From assembly GCF_910589235.1 (NCBI RefSeq), contig NC_060957.1, positions 4,820,398 through 4,884,397 of the forward strand: DNA of 64,000 nt, written 5' to 3'. This document shows positions 23,230 through 36,190 of the stretch, one piece after another. Position numbers and translations under genes: made by a program. The stretch is from Vespa crabro (taxonomy: Eukaryota; Arthropoda; Insecta; Hymenoptera; Vespidae). Position 1 is the stretch's first letter, and the number at the start of each line of letters is the position of its first letter. Below the pieces are notes generated by a model. That model searched no databases, was not told the DNA's origin, and was given only the letters and a program-made list of their open reading frames with translations.

Positions 23230-23560
23230 AGCCCATGGTTGCGCGCTGGACTCCTTTAACGTTTTCTAGAGCCGTCTTTCCAGCCTTTACCGATACAGCC
23301 GCTTGCTCCTCACTCAGCTCATAAATACACCAACAGCATGGTAGAGGAGGAGAGGGGCAGGCCGTTGCTGCTTACTTCTGCTCCTGCTCCTGCTCCTGCT
23401 GCTGCTGCTTGGAGCTGGAGCTGGTGCTGATGCTGGTGCCGCTGAGGATGGACACGGAGGGGCTCGAGGACGAAGGGCGAGCCTACAAATTGCTACACCG
23501 CATTGTGGTGTCACTCCAGCCTGTTACAACACGGCCATGGCATCGCTGGAATGGTGTCTA
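23230..23560 (+). promoter_or_regulatory. GC-rich island with GCTCCT repeats
   Basis: This is among the most GC-rich blocks of the intron. It contains (GCTCCT)n followed by (GCT)n and (GGAGCT)n at 23378-23430. A short frame from ATG 23339 encodes an Ala/Pro stretch and stops within 31 codons. It may be an internal promoter, an enhancer or a simple repeat in unique DNA. Confidence 0.3.
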
Positions 23561-24189
23561 CGAGTCGTTCTACCTCCCTCCTCTCTTTCTCTCTCTTTCT
23601 CTTTCTACTCCTTATTCCTTTCCCCTTCCATCTCCTTTTCTTCTTCTTCTACTTCTCCTTCTCCTTTTCCTTCTTCGTTTCCTCCTCCTTCTTCTCTCTT
23701 CGGAACCGAGCAACCCTTGCCGATCCTTACATGCGTGTAAACGCGGTTTTACGCTGATAACAGCGATGTATACGAGCCCGAGAGAATGCTCCTTCTTTTT
23801 GAATATCTTTCTTCCTCTACTCTCGGCGTTTAACACGAGTTCCGCTCGTCGCCGGTCTCTTATTCGAAAGATAATTATTACATATGTGTATACACCGATA
23901 GAAATTCAAAATCGAGGAAAGAAAAAAAAGGAAGAAGTCAATCTCTAGATTTATTTCGCGAGTAAGTAAATGATCATAGCGATATTAATGGATATATCTG
24001 AGTCAATAACACAAAGAAGAAAAATATATAAATACGCAATACGGTGAGTATATGGAATGAATAATAGCGCTTTGAATCATACGCCTCTTCATTTATAGAA
24101 AAAGAAAGAGAAAGAGAGAGAGGTAGAAAGAGACAGTGGGAGGGAGGGAAAGAGGGAGAGATCGTAGATTATGAAAGATGACGATAAAA

Positions 24190-24480
24190 ATAGCTTATCG
24201 CGATCCGAATTATGGTGAAACCGGTGCGATAAGCTTCTTCCAATATGGTCGACTCGCTCTTCGACCGTAAGAGATTAGCCATATTGCGAGTACGTCATAA
24301 CGAGCGATTAGTCCTCGCGATGCTTTTGATCGGCGGATCGTACGAACGTGACAGTCGCTAGGTTAAAATCTACTATCTGTTCGGTATCAGCTCATTACGC
24401 TAATATTCACTCGGAATGTCCGTCAGATAGGTTATCTCGATCGTGCCTCTCGCGTTTCGCGAAACTTTTTCTCTACCTAT
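24190..24480. promoter_or_regulatory. GATA-motif cluster, candidate enhancer
   Basis: A unique block with WGATAR sites near 24373, 24425 and 24432 and CGATAA sites near 24195 and 24228. AGCTTATCGC at 24192-24201 and GCGATAAGCT at 24226-24235 form an exact inverted pair, followed by a second pair, CAATATGG at 24241-24248 and CCATATTG at 24279-24286. TAAT homeodomain-type cores are also present. FOG-family genes work with GATA factors, so GATA control of this gene would make sense. Confidence 0.35.
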
Positions 24481-25548
24481 GATGCAGTTGTACGTCTGCT
24501 GCACAAAGACATACATTCACATAAAAGATATTTATTTTATAGGCATTAGAAGCAGTTTTCATTTATCCTATTTACGGGACTATGTAAGTACCGAGACTAT
24601 GTAAATACGATGGTAGTTCTTTCCGGAATTTTTGACCGAAAGTCTTTTTTGTTTTCTTTTCTTTTTCTTTTTTTACGTTGAATGAGAGATTCATAATAAA
24701 CCATAAAATCTAATTGTTTCTATAATGATTTGCGATTTCTAATTAATTTCAAATTTAAAGTCGATAAACGTGCAAAATGACTTAGAAAGTATGGAGGGAG
24801 GGGAAGAAAAAGGATAGAATTGATCATTTATTTTCTTTTAATGTTATTTTAATAATTTCCTAAAGAAACATTTTTCAATAAATCAGATTGTCACGAAAGA
24901 AAAGATATGTATATCACTGAGATTATTGTATACTTATATAAGTATATTTTAACAAAATTATGTACGTATTAACGACGTGCTCGAGATACGTGAAAGATAG
25001 ATTATCGAATTTTTTTATCTCTTTCTTTCTCTTTCTCTCTTTTTCTCTTTCTTTTTTCGTGACATTGCAAATTTTTCACTATCACTACGATGGTAGCGTG
25101 TTCGATCAGCCAATTTCGCAGCGTCGGAAGATAGGTTAAAGCGACGTCGAAGATTTTTCGCGATTTCGTTGAATCTCGAATAGCGATGAACATCGACGAA
25201 CCAATTCCAGAACGAAAGGATCACCATGTCAAAATACGAAGGATATGTTCCTCCTCTACCTTCTCTTATCTCGCTCGTTAGAGCGATAACTCTCTTGTAG
25301 ACCAAGAAAGAAAGATAGAATGAGAGAAAGAGGGAGAGGGAGAGAGAGAGAGAGAGAGAGATGCGTACGACATCGTTTTCTCTTACAAACTTGAATCTGT
25401 CTCTTTCTCTCTCTTTTATTCTCTTACTCTCTTACTCTTTCTATTTCAGTTGTCTCTAGACTCTCAGCGGCGGTTTTAGGGCCGCGATACGAAGCAGATT
25501 AGGCTCGCGGCGAAGCGTCTGCGTTTTCTCAAGCCTTCGGATAAGACA

Positions 25549-25590
25549 AGAGAGGAGAGAGAGAGAAAGAAAGAGAGAGAGAGAGAGAGA

Positions 25591-25624
<34 letters not shown>
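25549..25624. repeat. (GA)n microsatellite
   Basis: GA tract with AAG interruptions. A smaller relative lies at 25321-25361, and further purine tracts at 26102-26159. Confidence 0.95.
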
Positions 25625-27049
25625 AATGAAAGGTTTGTTGGCCGGGTTCGTCCTTCGGATCGAGAAACGCGCGATACGCGCAACTAATTCGAAGGAACGT
25701 ACTGAAGGAAAGAAAATCCTGAAGAGAAGTGCATTCTGAATATGAGAATAATAATAATAAAAAAATATATATCTACAATTAATCATATGAATTTTTGATG
25801 AATTCGAATTGCTCGTGTAAAATTTTCAAAATTTTCCTTTTTTTTTTTTTTGATTGAGTCTTAAAACTTTTAATAAACTTCGAATAATAGTGCCATTCAG
25901 TTGTATCTATGTATTCTATTCGAAAGTTAGAATAAAATATGCGAACACGAGGGTGTTTACGAGAAAGACGACGAACGAAGAGAAAGAGAAGGAAAGAGTG
26001 TGAGAGAGAGATACATCGTGCTTGGTATCTGAAAGAGAACGGTTCAAGAGGAGAGTGCGAGTCTCCAAATATATCGCTCATTAGCGTTAACTGATCGGAA
26101 TAACGAGAGAAAGAGAAAGAAAAAAGAAAAAGAGAGAGAGAAAGAGAGAGAGAGAGAGTGTTCCTTCTTTGTATGTCGCGAAGAAGGAAGGAGCGTTGAG
26201 AAGCCACAGATCACATCTCATCTTGGGTCAGAACGATTTGGCCGTTCAGGGGTTCGAGAACGAGAACTCGGTAATTAAAAGTGTTCCGTTTTCTCCAGGG
26301 CCGTACATCGATAAAAGTTTGCGAATGATGACTTTTGTCGCATTCAAATCGTGTTTCTTCGATTTCTAATTAACTAACATTGGATGTTAACTGCCTTTAC
26401 GTTTCTTATTTTACGATACTACACGGAAAAATATAAATTCGTTGAAACTTCTTTCGATGTTAAAATGTTTTCTTGTTGATCGTGAGATATGGGTATCATA
26501 TATTATAAAATTGTGTATAGATATGTATATATATTTATTGTGTATGTGTATATATATTTCTGATTATGTGTATGGTAAAAGCAAAGAAAAAAGATAAAGA
26601 ATGAAATATATAGTTACATACATATATACATATACATACATACATACATATATATACATACCATACATATCTTATATGTATGCATAAATATGTGCGAGAC
26701 TCGAGTTAATGCTCGAGAACCTTTTGGATTTTCTTCGATAGAGCGAACGTTCATATGTTCATTCGTGCATGTGTCACACAACACTTGGACAATTCGAAAC
26801 GGCGGTTCTCCGTCTCTCGAGAGACTCCAAGAGAGGTATCTCGAGAGTGGTCCTTTCCTCCTCGATCATCTGCCTTATCCGGACCACTTCAGATAACGGT
26901 GGCGCCTTGGTCATTTCGAGCCAGTACCGGACTCGAATTCTCTCGATCGAGATAGTGTAAAATTAAGGACGACTTTTCGATGGCAATTAAACCTTTCTCC
27001 GAGCGAAGGCTATGTCATCAGTGGGAGCAAATAAAATTCTCTTTTTCTT

Positions 27050-27051
27050 TT

Positions 27052-27113
<62 letters not shown>
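27050..27113. repeat. (CT)n microsatellite
   Basis: Nearly pure CT dinucleotide run. Confidence 0.97.
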
Positions 27114-27115
<2 letters not shown>

Positions 27116-28095
27116 TTTTTTTATTTTTCGTGTATCGCTGTAAGTCCACCAAGTATTATCGATCCTTTGTGATCATATGTCGAGTCTGTCTCGACAGCGG
27201 ATTATATTACATCTTTGATTTTACAAATATATAGAGCGTCCCATTCGAGGAGATCCAATGTAGAACGAAGATCGAAGAGTTTTAAGATAGGCAACAGTGA
27301 CTCGAAATAAATTAGAGGAATGATAAACGATATTTGTATTATTTATTCTATGGAAAAAAATATCAATATTAGTATGTCTTATTTAAAACATTTCACATGT
27401 TTATCCTATACAATTACCATTTAAACTAACATAAAATAAAATAAAATTCATTGAGGATATGGAATAAAACGAAATATCAAATAAGATATTCCTAAGCAGA
27501 TGTTTCCTTTTGATAAGATCAAAAAGAGAAACTTTTAAATGTTCCAAAAGATCTTACATTCCAAGGAAAAGTGAACGATTCTCGTTTGGTAAGTTCTTCA
27601 AGAAATCGTTGTGTTTACCTTGAGATGCTTATACACTATCTCGAAGGTGTTTGCCGAGTAAATACAAGCAGGCAATTAGGGGCCTCCTCCTCGTGAGCTT
27701 CTCTCAGAACCGATGAGCGCGTGCCGTTGTTTGTCCGGTTAAACAAGATATTATTACAGGAAGCATGCTCTCGAAACGACCACGACGACAACGTCGACGA
27801 GGAAGATGATGGCAACAAGGAAGATGATGATGACGAGTACGACGAAGATGCATGCTCCCATTCTATTCTATAGCACCTAAAAACATACACTACTAATCTT
27901 TTATCTTTTACTATATACCTTTTAAAATCTCAGTAGTCCTAAAGTCTCTGTATTTAGTTTACGATTACAAACGAAGTATTCTTATCTATTATATTTCTAC
28001 TCTTTTTAAACATCTTCAAAGTCACGTGTATCCTCGTCTTTTTTAAAACATCGATATCGCTTGCAGAATCGTCTGCTGGATGGCCTCACTGTTGG

Positions 28096-28222
28096 GTTCT
28101 CTATCTCTATCTCTATCTCTATTTCTATCTCTCTCTTACTCTCTCTATCTCTATCTCTATCTCTATCTCTACCTCTCTTACTCTCTTTCTCTCTCCTCCT
28201 CTCTCTCTCTTTCTCTTTCTTA
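28096..28222. repeat. (TATCTC)n/(CT)n tract
   Basis: TATCTC units grade into CT repeats. Confidence 0.95.
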
Positions 28223-28528
28223 CAAAATACGTTCATGTAGGTGTATATTCGTATATGCGATAACGGATCTTCTCACCATCCATGTACACACATACATGTG
28301 TAGATACATACACATGTACATTCACATACCTACAAGCAAATGTATTCGTTGATATGTGTACACACGTCCGAGCATTCAGAGACTCACGTACGTCCCTCAC
28401 CTGGAGATGCATAGATAAAAAAATGAAATGAGGTGATGCCGCTTCTCGATCTTTCTTAAATGCCCTCCTCTTCTTGCTCTTCTTCCTTCTCTTCCTTCTC
28501 TTTCTCCTCTTCTTCGCTCTCTTTCTTT

Positions 28529-28536
28529 TTTTCTCC

Positions 28537-28598
<62 letters not shown>
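28529..28598. repeat. (CT)n microsatellite
   Basis: CT run preceded by CTTCTT-rich polypyrimidine. Confidence 0.95.
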
Positions 28599-28600
<2 letters not shown>

Positions 28601-29202
28601 CGTCGTCCACCGTATGTTTCTTTTTCTTCGCCTTAGCTTCGTTCGTTCGTTCTTGCGCACCTCTGTCTTCTCGTCATTCTTCTCCTTTTTATGTGCAATC
28701 ACCCACGTGCTCTCGCACTTTAGGCAACGCTCAGCTCAAAATGACGTGTCTTTTCGAACTATCGATTCCATTGATCGTAAGTATCTATCGGAAAGTGATC
28801 GTACATTCTGTTTTTAACAAGGATGATTTTAATTAAAATGGTATTTAAATTATCTATTTAACAAAGAACTATATTAATTTAAATTAATTAATTTATTAAA
28901 GAATTATCTATTTTTTCAATACCTACCGGCTATACCTATTTAAGGAAGAAAAAGAAACATATTTGAAAATTCGTTAATAATATGTAAAACACTGCGTTAA
29001 CGTTAATTTGAGAAATTACCGTGTTCTCTGCAGGTGTTGTAACGAGTCAAGATCGATACGCGATTATGTGATAGATATGGGTACTCTAATATGTGGATCG
29101 TGAGAAAAACATTTAAGAAAAATTTCGCCAAATATCTATGTTGGTAAATCAACTTGAAGATCGATTCGAGAGATTGACATTTCGAGGTGTTGCGAGAGAA
29201 AG

Positions 29203-29208
<6 letters not shown>

Positions 29209-29270
<62 letters not shown>

Positions 29271-29293
29271 AGGGAGGGGGGGAGAGAGAGAAA
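29209..29293. repeat. (GA)n followed by (GGGA)n
   Basis: A pure GA run to about 29264 passes into GGGA units and a short G run. A further GA tract follows at 30171-30212. Confidence 0.95.
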
Positions 29294-30170
29294 GAGATGA
29301 GTAAGTAAAAGGAGTGCATGGTACGAAAGGAACGAGTCTAATTTATTGATCTAACTACGTAATCCGTAATGGTACGTGTCAGTGTCGATCGGCAAGACCG
29401 ATCGTCATGTTATTTTGACAAGACCGCGCAGCCCAGTTAATTAGGCGAGACTTCGGTCGTTCTCTCCGACATACGTGTAGGTACATATATACATACACGT
29501 GCACGTATGTAGGTACATACGTATATATCTATCTACGAAGGAGGTGTCGACGTCTCGTTGTTTTCGTCGTTGTAGTCGTCGTCTCACGTCGTCTCTTCTC
29601 TCGGCATCACTTTGCAACTGTGCTGAAAGCATCTCCGTTCTTTTTTCCACGCCATCAAACCGTGGACTTCGATCTTGTCGTTGATAATAGTAACAACCAA
29701 GTTGACGGTTGGTAATCGTCACAATGTTCATTCCGTTTATAGTCACTTTCGTACCAAACAGCTCATTGAATAAAAGGAATTGAAAGAATATAAGTGTAAC
29801 ATGCTATTTTTCAGTAATTAATATTTTAACAGTATCGTACAATGTATGATCTGCTAATCTAGATTGTTCCTAGAGTAACAAGAATATCATAAGATTTGAA
29901 AGATGTGAAAAAAAACAAATCTTTTATATATGGAAAAAAGGAAAGAAAGAGAAAAAGAAAGAAAGAAAGAAAGAGTAAACGATCTTGATACAGTAAAAGA
30001 AAAAGAAGAAAAAAAGAAAAAGGTGATGAAGTTGGTGGTGGCTAGTATTCGTTCTAGTGCATACGGAAGTGGCAGTCCAGGGATGAGGGAAGACCAGAGA
30101 TTATCACGAAAAGTCAGAAACAGACGAACTCTGGACGTAAAAGGGGTAAGACGGGTGGGATAGAGCGCAC

Positions 30171-30214
<44 letters not shown>

Positions 30215-30454
30215 GGGGTGGGTCGGTGAGGAGGCAACGTTATCATTCGCAGTTTTATCAGTCTCCGCATCGTCTGGGGTTGCTTCCTCTTTCTCTTTCC
30301 GCCGTCCATAGCAATTCGACCGACGAACCGTACTGTACCGTCTTCAACCCCCTCGAAGCAACCACGGTCCAGTTCTTATACGTGGCTAAGCATACGTGTA
30401 CGAATTCGTTCCTCGTGCCAGGAGTGGACTGCTCCTGAGAATTTTCTTCTTTCT

Positions 30455-30709
30455 CTATCCACAATTATATTATATTATACGAATCGTAGATATTGATATA
30501 TTCGTTTATAACTGCTACTTCTTTTCTTCCTTTAATTTTTTTTTGTTTATTTTTCGTTAAAAGTATCTTACTCGTTGAGTCATTGTCAGTATAATGAATG
30601 ATATTTTTATAGAAAATACAATGATATTCATGTAAACATTTAAGTTTATATTTTGTTAATTTCTTTTTTGTTACTCTTAAAATTAGAATAATTTATGAAT
30701 TAAGATAGC

Positions 30710-30768
<59 letters not shown>

Positions 30769-30990
30769 ATGTATTTAATTTGGCACGTAATTTTTGACAT
30801 ATCTAAGAATCTCCTCTTATCTCCACGTATAATTAGGCGGATTGTAAATATTGATTCATTCGTTTGCGTCTTATTTTTTCGTTGAATATATCCATTGAAT
30901 AGTATGATTTTTTTTTATAGAATGTATATAGTGATATCTTTATATTGTATTATTGGGAAAATAGAATGTTTAAACAAAAATGTATACTAC
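30455..30990. repeat. Diverged duplication flanking a 50-base poly(T) run
   Basis: Two related AT-rich segments (about 30460-30660 and 30815-30985) share the same order of landmarks: a 'ctatccac'/'ctccacg' start, 'gtagatattgatatattcgttt'-like text, a long T run, and 'tttttatagaa...aatg...atat'. Between them lies an uninterrupted T run at about 30713-30764. Confidence 0.5.
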
Positions 30991-33761
30991 TTCGTGTCTT
31001 CAAATTTTTTTTTATATTTATTCATTAATCATAATTAATTTTGTTTTAATATATTTCGTTATATTATAAATTATAGGAGCTACCGTTTTTACTTTTGAAA
31101 TATGTAAATATTCTAACAAATAACTTTAGATATTCCCATCTTGAGATAATCTTTCAATAAATGTAAATGAAATTTAAATAAATTGATTAGATACAAATTT
31201 TTGAATTTTCAATGAAATTTCAGTTACAACATATTTATCATATAATACATGGATAGAGACCGGTGGTACAATACTCGTGTTCGGACATGCTGAATGAGTG
31301 GGTTAACGATCTTCATCCTCATCCTCATCGTTATCATCATCAATAAAAAAGTTATTAACCCTTTCCGGATGAGACGTTTTTAACCTTGGTAGTTAGCTAG
31401 GACAAGAGAATGTTTGTAGAAAAAAAGAAAAAATAACAAAAACGTGATCATGGTTAAATAATATTTTAATACATTTTAAATTTTACCTAATTTAAAAATC
31501 ACACTAAATTTGTGATAACACTCGATTCACCAACGTTAAGTCCAGTCTTCTTCAGACAGGTGTCGCAATATGTAGCCTTGTTTTGTATTTATCATCTTTA
31601 ATTTTTTGATTTATAGTAGATAACACATATTATCTGATCTTTCAATTTATGCGCGTTATGTAATTAAAATAGGTATTGTTATTTCCGAGCTATACAGCTA
31701 AAAAAGAAAGAAGCTTGCGAAATGATAATATATATAATAGAATTTAATAATATGTATTAATACATAATAGAATGTTTATGTCGGGTATGACTCGACAACG
31801 TTCAGAATGATAAAATTTGCGATGTCGAGCGATATTAGATATACGTTCGTGAAAAGGATTAATATTCTCAAGATGTGATCATGAAAGTACGAACCTGAAA
31901 GAAAAGATATGAGATATCGATTGCGTTCCCTCGGTATTTGTCTGAGAGAGAGAAGGGGGAGGGAGGGAGAGAGAAAGAGAAAGAAAGTAAGAGTAAGGGT
32001 AAGAGAGAGAAAGAAGCTTTCGTGTCGCTTATGTATTTACTTTATGCTCAGGCGTACGTAGTTTCCGTGAGGGGCGGAAGGAAGAAGAGATAAAGGAAAA
32101 AAAGAGAGAGAGCGAAAGAGAAAGAGAGTGGGAGCGGAAGGTAGAATCCTATCTGGTTAAAAATCGTCTGTGTGCTGTTCACTCGGTCCCATTTGCGAGG
32201 ACGACGTCCGGCTTAATGCATTCCGCGAGATGGAAACGCGCCTTCTCTCTTCGCCATACTCCTCCTCTTTCTCCTCTTTTTCTTCTTCTTCGTCGTAGTC
32301 GCCAACGACGAGAAACGATCGATCTTTCGAATCTCTACTCTCCTGCTTCGATTCTCACCGTTTCGTCTGATTTTTATCGCGTTGCCCGTTACACGTGCAC
32401 CAGTTCTTCTTCTTCGTAGGTGTGGCCTTTAAGGAAAGAAAGAAAGAAAGAGAAGAAGAAGAAGAAGAAGAGGAGGAGGAGAAAGAAGAAAAGAAAAGAA
32501 ACTAAATCTCGAAAAGATCTCTTATTCGGTCGCCGTCGTGGTCGTGGTCGTCGTCGTTGTCGTTGTCGTTGTTGTTGTCGTCTTACATACGTTTGTAATT
32601 TCCATATCTCGTTTCATCGTATTTACTCGCGTATAATTTCGTATCACCGTTAATGCCCGACAAGACTATCGATTAAAACCCGAATTTTCGAACAAAGAGA
32701 GGCGAAATAATGGGAATGGTAAAGGGGATAATCGGTACGTCTCAGTATTTTGTCAGTCACGCTTGAGTATTTTATCTTATACTTTTCTCATGCGCAGATT
32801 TCGTTCGTATACATTATACATGACATATTAATATATATATATATACGTACACATTAGTATACATATATATACATACATATATATGTACACATATATACAC
32901 ATATATAGATAATATATATTATAAATGTAAGTATATCGTTTGCTTTATACAATTCGTTAATGGTCTCAAGGACTTTCCATGAAAGTTCGTGCTTTATTTA
33001 TTCATGATTTTCCTGTCCTATTCGATACGATTGAAAGATTTATTTACCGCGAAGACTGATATATATACATATATATAATATATATGTATACCTACATATA
33101 TATGTATGTAGACGTATGGTGGTCTTCCCAAGTATCCCGCGCTTTTTTCGAACATCCGTTGGACGCTTTTGCTTGGGGTTGCTTTAATACACGAAGAATC
33201 AGAGAAAACTCATGGCAAAGGTTTCGATACATTCTCTCTTTTCCTCTTACGTAGTCACAGCGATGCAATGTACACGCGATCCGGGTTTTGATAATAAAGG
33301 GAGCCTTATGCAGGAATAGTGTGTGTGTTTATGCGAAGGAGGGTAAGGAGAAGCGAGATAGGAAAAGGAAACATGGGGGGGAAGACCGTTATCGGGAAGC
33401 ACAACGCATAAGGGGGAAAGAGGGAGAGAAGGTGGATGAGGAGAAAAAGAGGACCGAGTGGGGAAGGAATGGAAGGAGGAGAGTGGCCGCAAGAAGAATG
33501 TTCACAATACTGTAATTTCAGTGTTTGATCTTCTCATCTCCGTAGGGGTATTATATAGGTATGCTTGCTATATATCTGTGCATATACGTGTCTGCGAATC
33601 GTCTATCCGTGCTTTTAAGCGAGGGAGTACCGCTCGAATAATATGCGTGTTTGATGTGCGTAAGTGTGTGCGAATGTATCCGTAGAGTGTTCGAGGGGGA
33701 GCCTGGTTTTATTTTACCCGCATTATTATTCCGTTGGAGATCGCGCGCTGATCCGTTGCCT

Positions 33762-33767
33762 GCACTC

Positions 33768-33798
<31 letters not shown>

Positions 33799-33807
33799 CT
33801 CTCTCTT

Positions 33808-33838
<31 letters not shown>

Positions 33839-33839
33839 T

Positions 33840-33870
<31 letters not shown>

Positions 33871-33889
33871 CTCTCTCTCTCTCTTTCTT

Positions 33890-33956
<67 letters not shown>
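33762..33956. repeat. (CT)n/(CTTT)n tract, about 195 bases
   Basis: The longest nearly uninterrupted CT tract of the window, with regular TTTCTTT interruptions. It is followed at 34020-34175 by more polypyrimidine and a (CTC)n run. The long open frames on both strands across this region are repeat readings. Confidence 0.97.
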
Positions 33957-33958
<2 letters not shown>

Positions 33959-34900
33959 ACGACTCTCCAAGGCGATCCTCGAGAGCGCCGCGCTTATTTA
34001 TGGATGGATTCCCTTTTAACTTTCGGCAGGTTCTCTCCGAGTCTCTCTCTTTCTCTCTCTTTCTTTCCTTCCTTCTTTTTTTTTCTACCTTCGTCTCTCC
34101 CTTCAACTCTTCTTTTTCTTTTTCTTCTTCCTTCTCCTCCTTTTTCTCCTCCTCCTCCTCCTCCTCCTCCTCCTTCTCTTGCTTTGTCTATGCATACGAC
34201 TGTCTTTCTCTTTGTCTTCTTCTTTCAGTTCTCCCTTTTACCGTTGAAACCCTTTGCCGTACTCCATCGGTGGTCTATCGACTTGATTTCCAATACGATT
34301 CCTCGAACTTTTCTCGCAGTTAAGTATTGGACGATCGATAAAGTATACGGTCTTTTTATTTTTATCTTTATTTGTCTTCTTTTCTTTTTTTTTCGCGATA
34401 AAATGATTTCGACAAAAAAGAAACTTGTAGTAAGCTCGTGACCTCGTTCATATAGTAAAGCAAGATTAGAAAAAAGAAATAAGAAAGATGTAAACAAGAG
34501 TAATTTTTAGATATTTGTTTCATGACACCGAGAAAAGTAGGTACCTATTTAGTATGTATATCTTAGCTTACGTGATGCCTAATCGCTTCATCATCCGGCA
34601 TTCTTTTACCCCCCACCAGGATTCCTCTTACTGGTTATTCGCCCGATGGAAAGTTTTCTCGCTCATTACCGTTATCTCCGTCTGGCTGACCATCAACTGA
34701 TATCCTATCGACGGCCAGCACCAGCCCGCAAGCTGTTTCTTTCGTTTCTCTTTCTCTCTTTCTGTTTCTAATTTCTTCTTTTTTTTTCCTGCCTTTTTAC
34801 ACAAAATACTTTCGTCAACGATCTCGCTAGCGAGACCATACCAGATAGATAGTCGATTTATTGCGACGTAATTAAAAAGATTTAAGCTCGACGACAAGAT

Positions 34901-35014
<114 letters not shown>

Positions 35015-35472
35015 TTGTTTTTTTTCATTATAAAAGAATTTCGTCGACCAAAATATGTTGACAAAATGTCAATGCGGTTATCACGGCGTTCATTCGTTTT
35101 TGTGTATCGACTTCCTGGGTCAAAGTCGTTTCGATCGTCTGAAAATTTGTGCTCCGTTCAAGTTCATGGCCATTAAGAAGACATTCGATAGATTTATAAT
35201 ACAATAATACAGGGAACATTAACCGTCGATGGTTTTCTTATACTCTCTTTCTTTTGAGATTTTCGTTCGCGTCCTCGCATTCTGTTAAACCACAAGAGAT
35301 ACACGATAGAAGAGGATGTTTTCCAATGATCGAACGCCCGGACGGTACAGATTGCATTGTTGTCTTGTCCCAGAGATCACCGCGAGGGTATCGGCCTTAC
35401 GCCGATATCGGGCAGAAAGAAAGGAAGAACAAGAACTTGCGAATGAAAGCTTCTTCTTCGAGACAGATAGAC

Positions 35473-35505
<33 letters not shown>

Positions 35506-35846
35506 AAGAGTGAGAGAGACAGACAGCGTATATGTGTTCGTGTACGAAAAGAAACAGAAGAAATTAAAAACTGTAATGAAAGATTTGTCAATATACGAAT
35601 ATGATTAGACATTTATCGATCAATATGCCACGAAGTTGGTGCATCAAATTATTAACGGAGATATTCTATCTATCTTTTTTTCTCGGAGTGAAAAATATAA
35701 ACCTTATCCTTATAAACAAATGAACGATTCTCACGTTCTTGATTTTCTCGAGTCGTTCGAGTGACGTCGATGATCTCGATGACGATAACGACACATACCT
35801 CGAGATAGAGGTTTAAAGAGAAAGAAATAGGTAGATAGTAAAGGCA

Positions 35847-35848
<2 letters not shown>

Positions 35849-35907
<59 letters not shown>
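35849..35907. repeat. (GA)n microsatellite
   Basis: Pure GA run; a shorter interrupted one lies at 35464-35520. Confidence 0.97.
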
Positions 35908-35910
<3 letters not shown>

Positions 35911-35929
35911 AAGGGAAGTAGCGATATGT

Positions 35930-36190
35930 TGGGTCGCATCCGCACACCCACCTGTTGACGTCGGAGCTGAATCGGGACGGCTATCGTTAGGGGGTGAAAG
36001 GGAAGAGAGAGGGAGGCTTTCAAGCGGCTGCGGAGAAGCCACGGCCCCGTTGGTGCAAGGGTGCTCGTTCATTATCAGCCTTCTGGAATGCACTGCGAAA
36101 ACCGCCCGACACAAGTTTCAAAAGCCGAAAGAGCAATGGTCTCCTGTACCGTTAAAGAACGGTCCCGTTTGCCTGTTTTACGGAACACAC
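35930..36190. promoter_or_regulatory. Unique GC-richer island
   Basis: Non-repetitive DNA with balanced base composition between a GA tract and AT-rich filler. No coding frame is convincing. It is a candidate conserved non-coding element on composition alone. Confidence 0.25.

Noticed and set aside
25002..25305. 96-codon minus-strand frame ending in a Lys/Arg/Glu run
   Set aside because: The unique part resembles no family I know, the tail is a GA tract, and no splice context supports it.
33551..34323. Long open frames of up to 219 codons on both strands
   Set aside because: They are readings of CT/GA tracts (Leu-Ser or Glu-Arg repeats) with no unique protein sequence.
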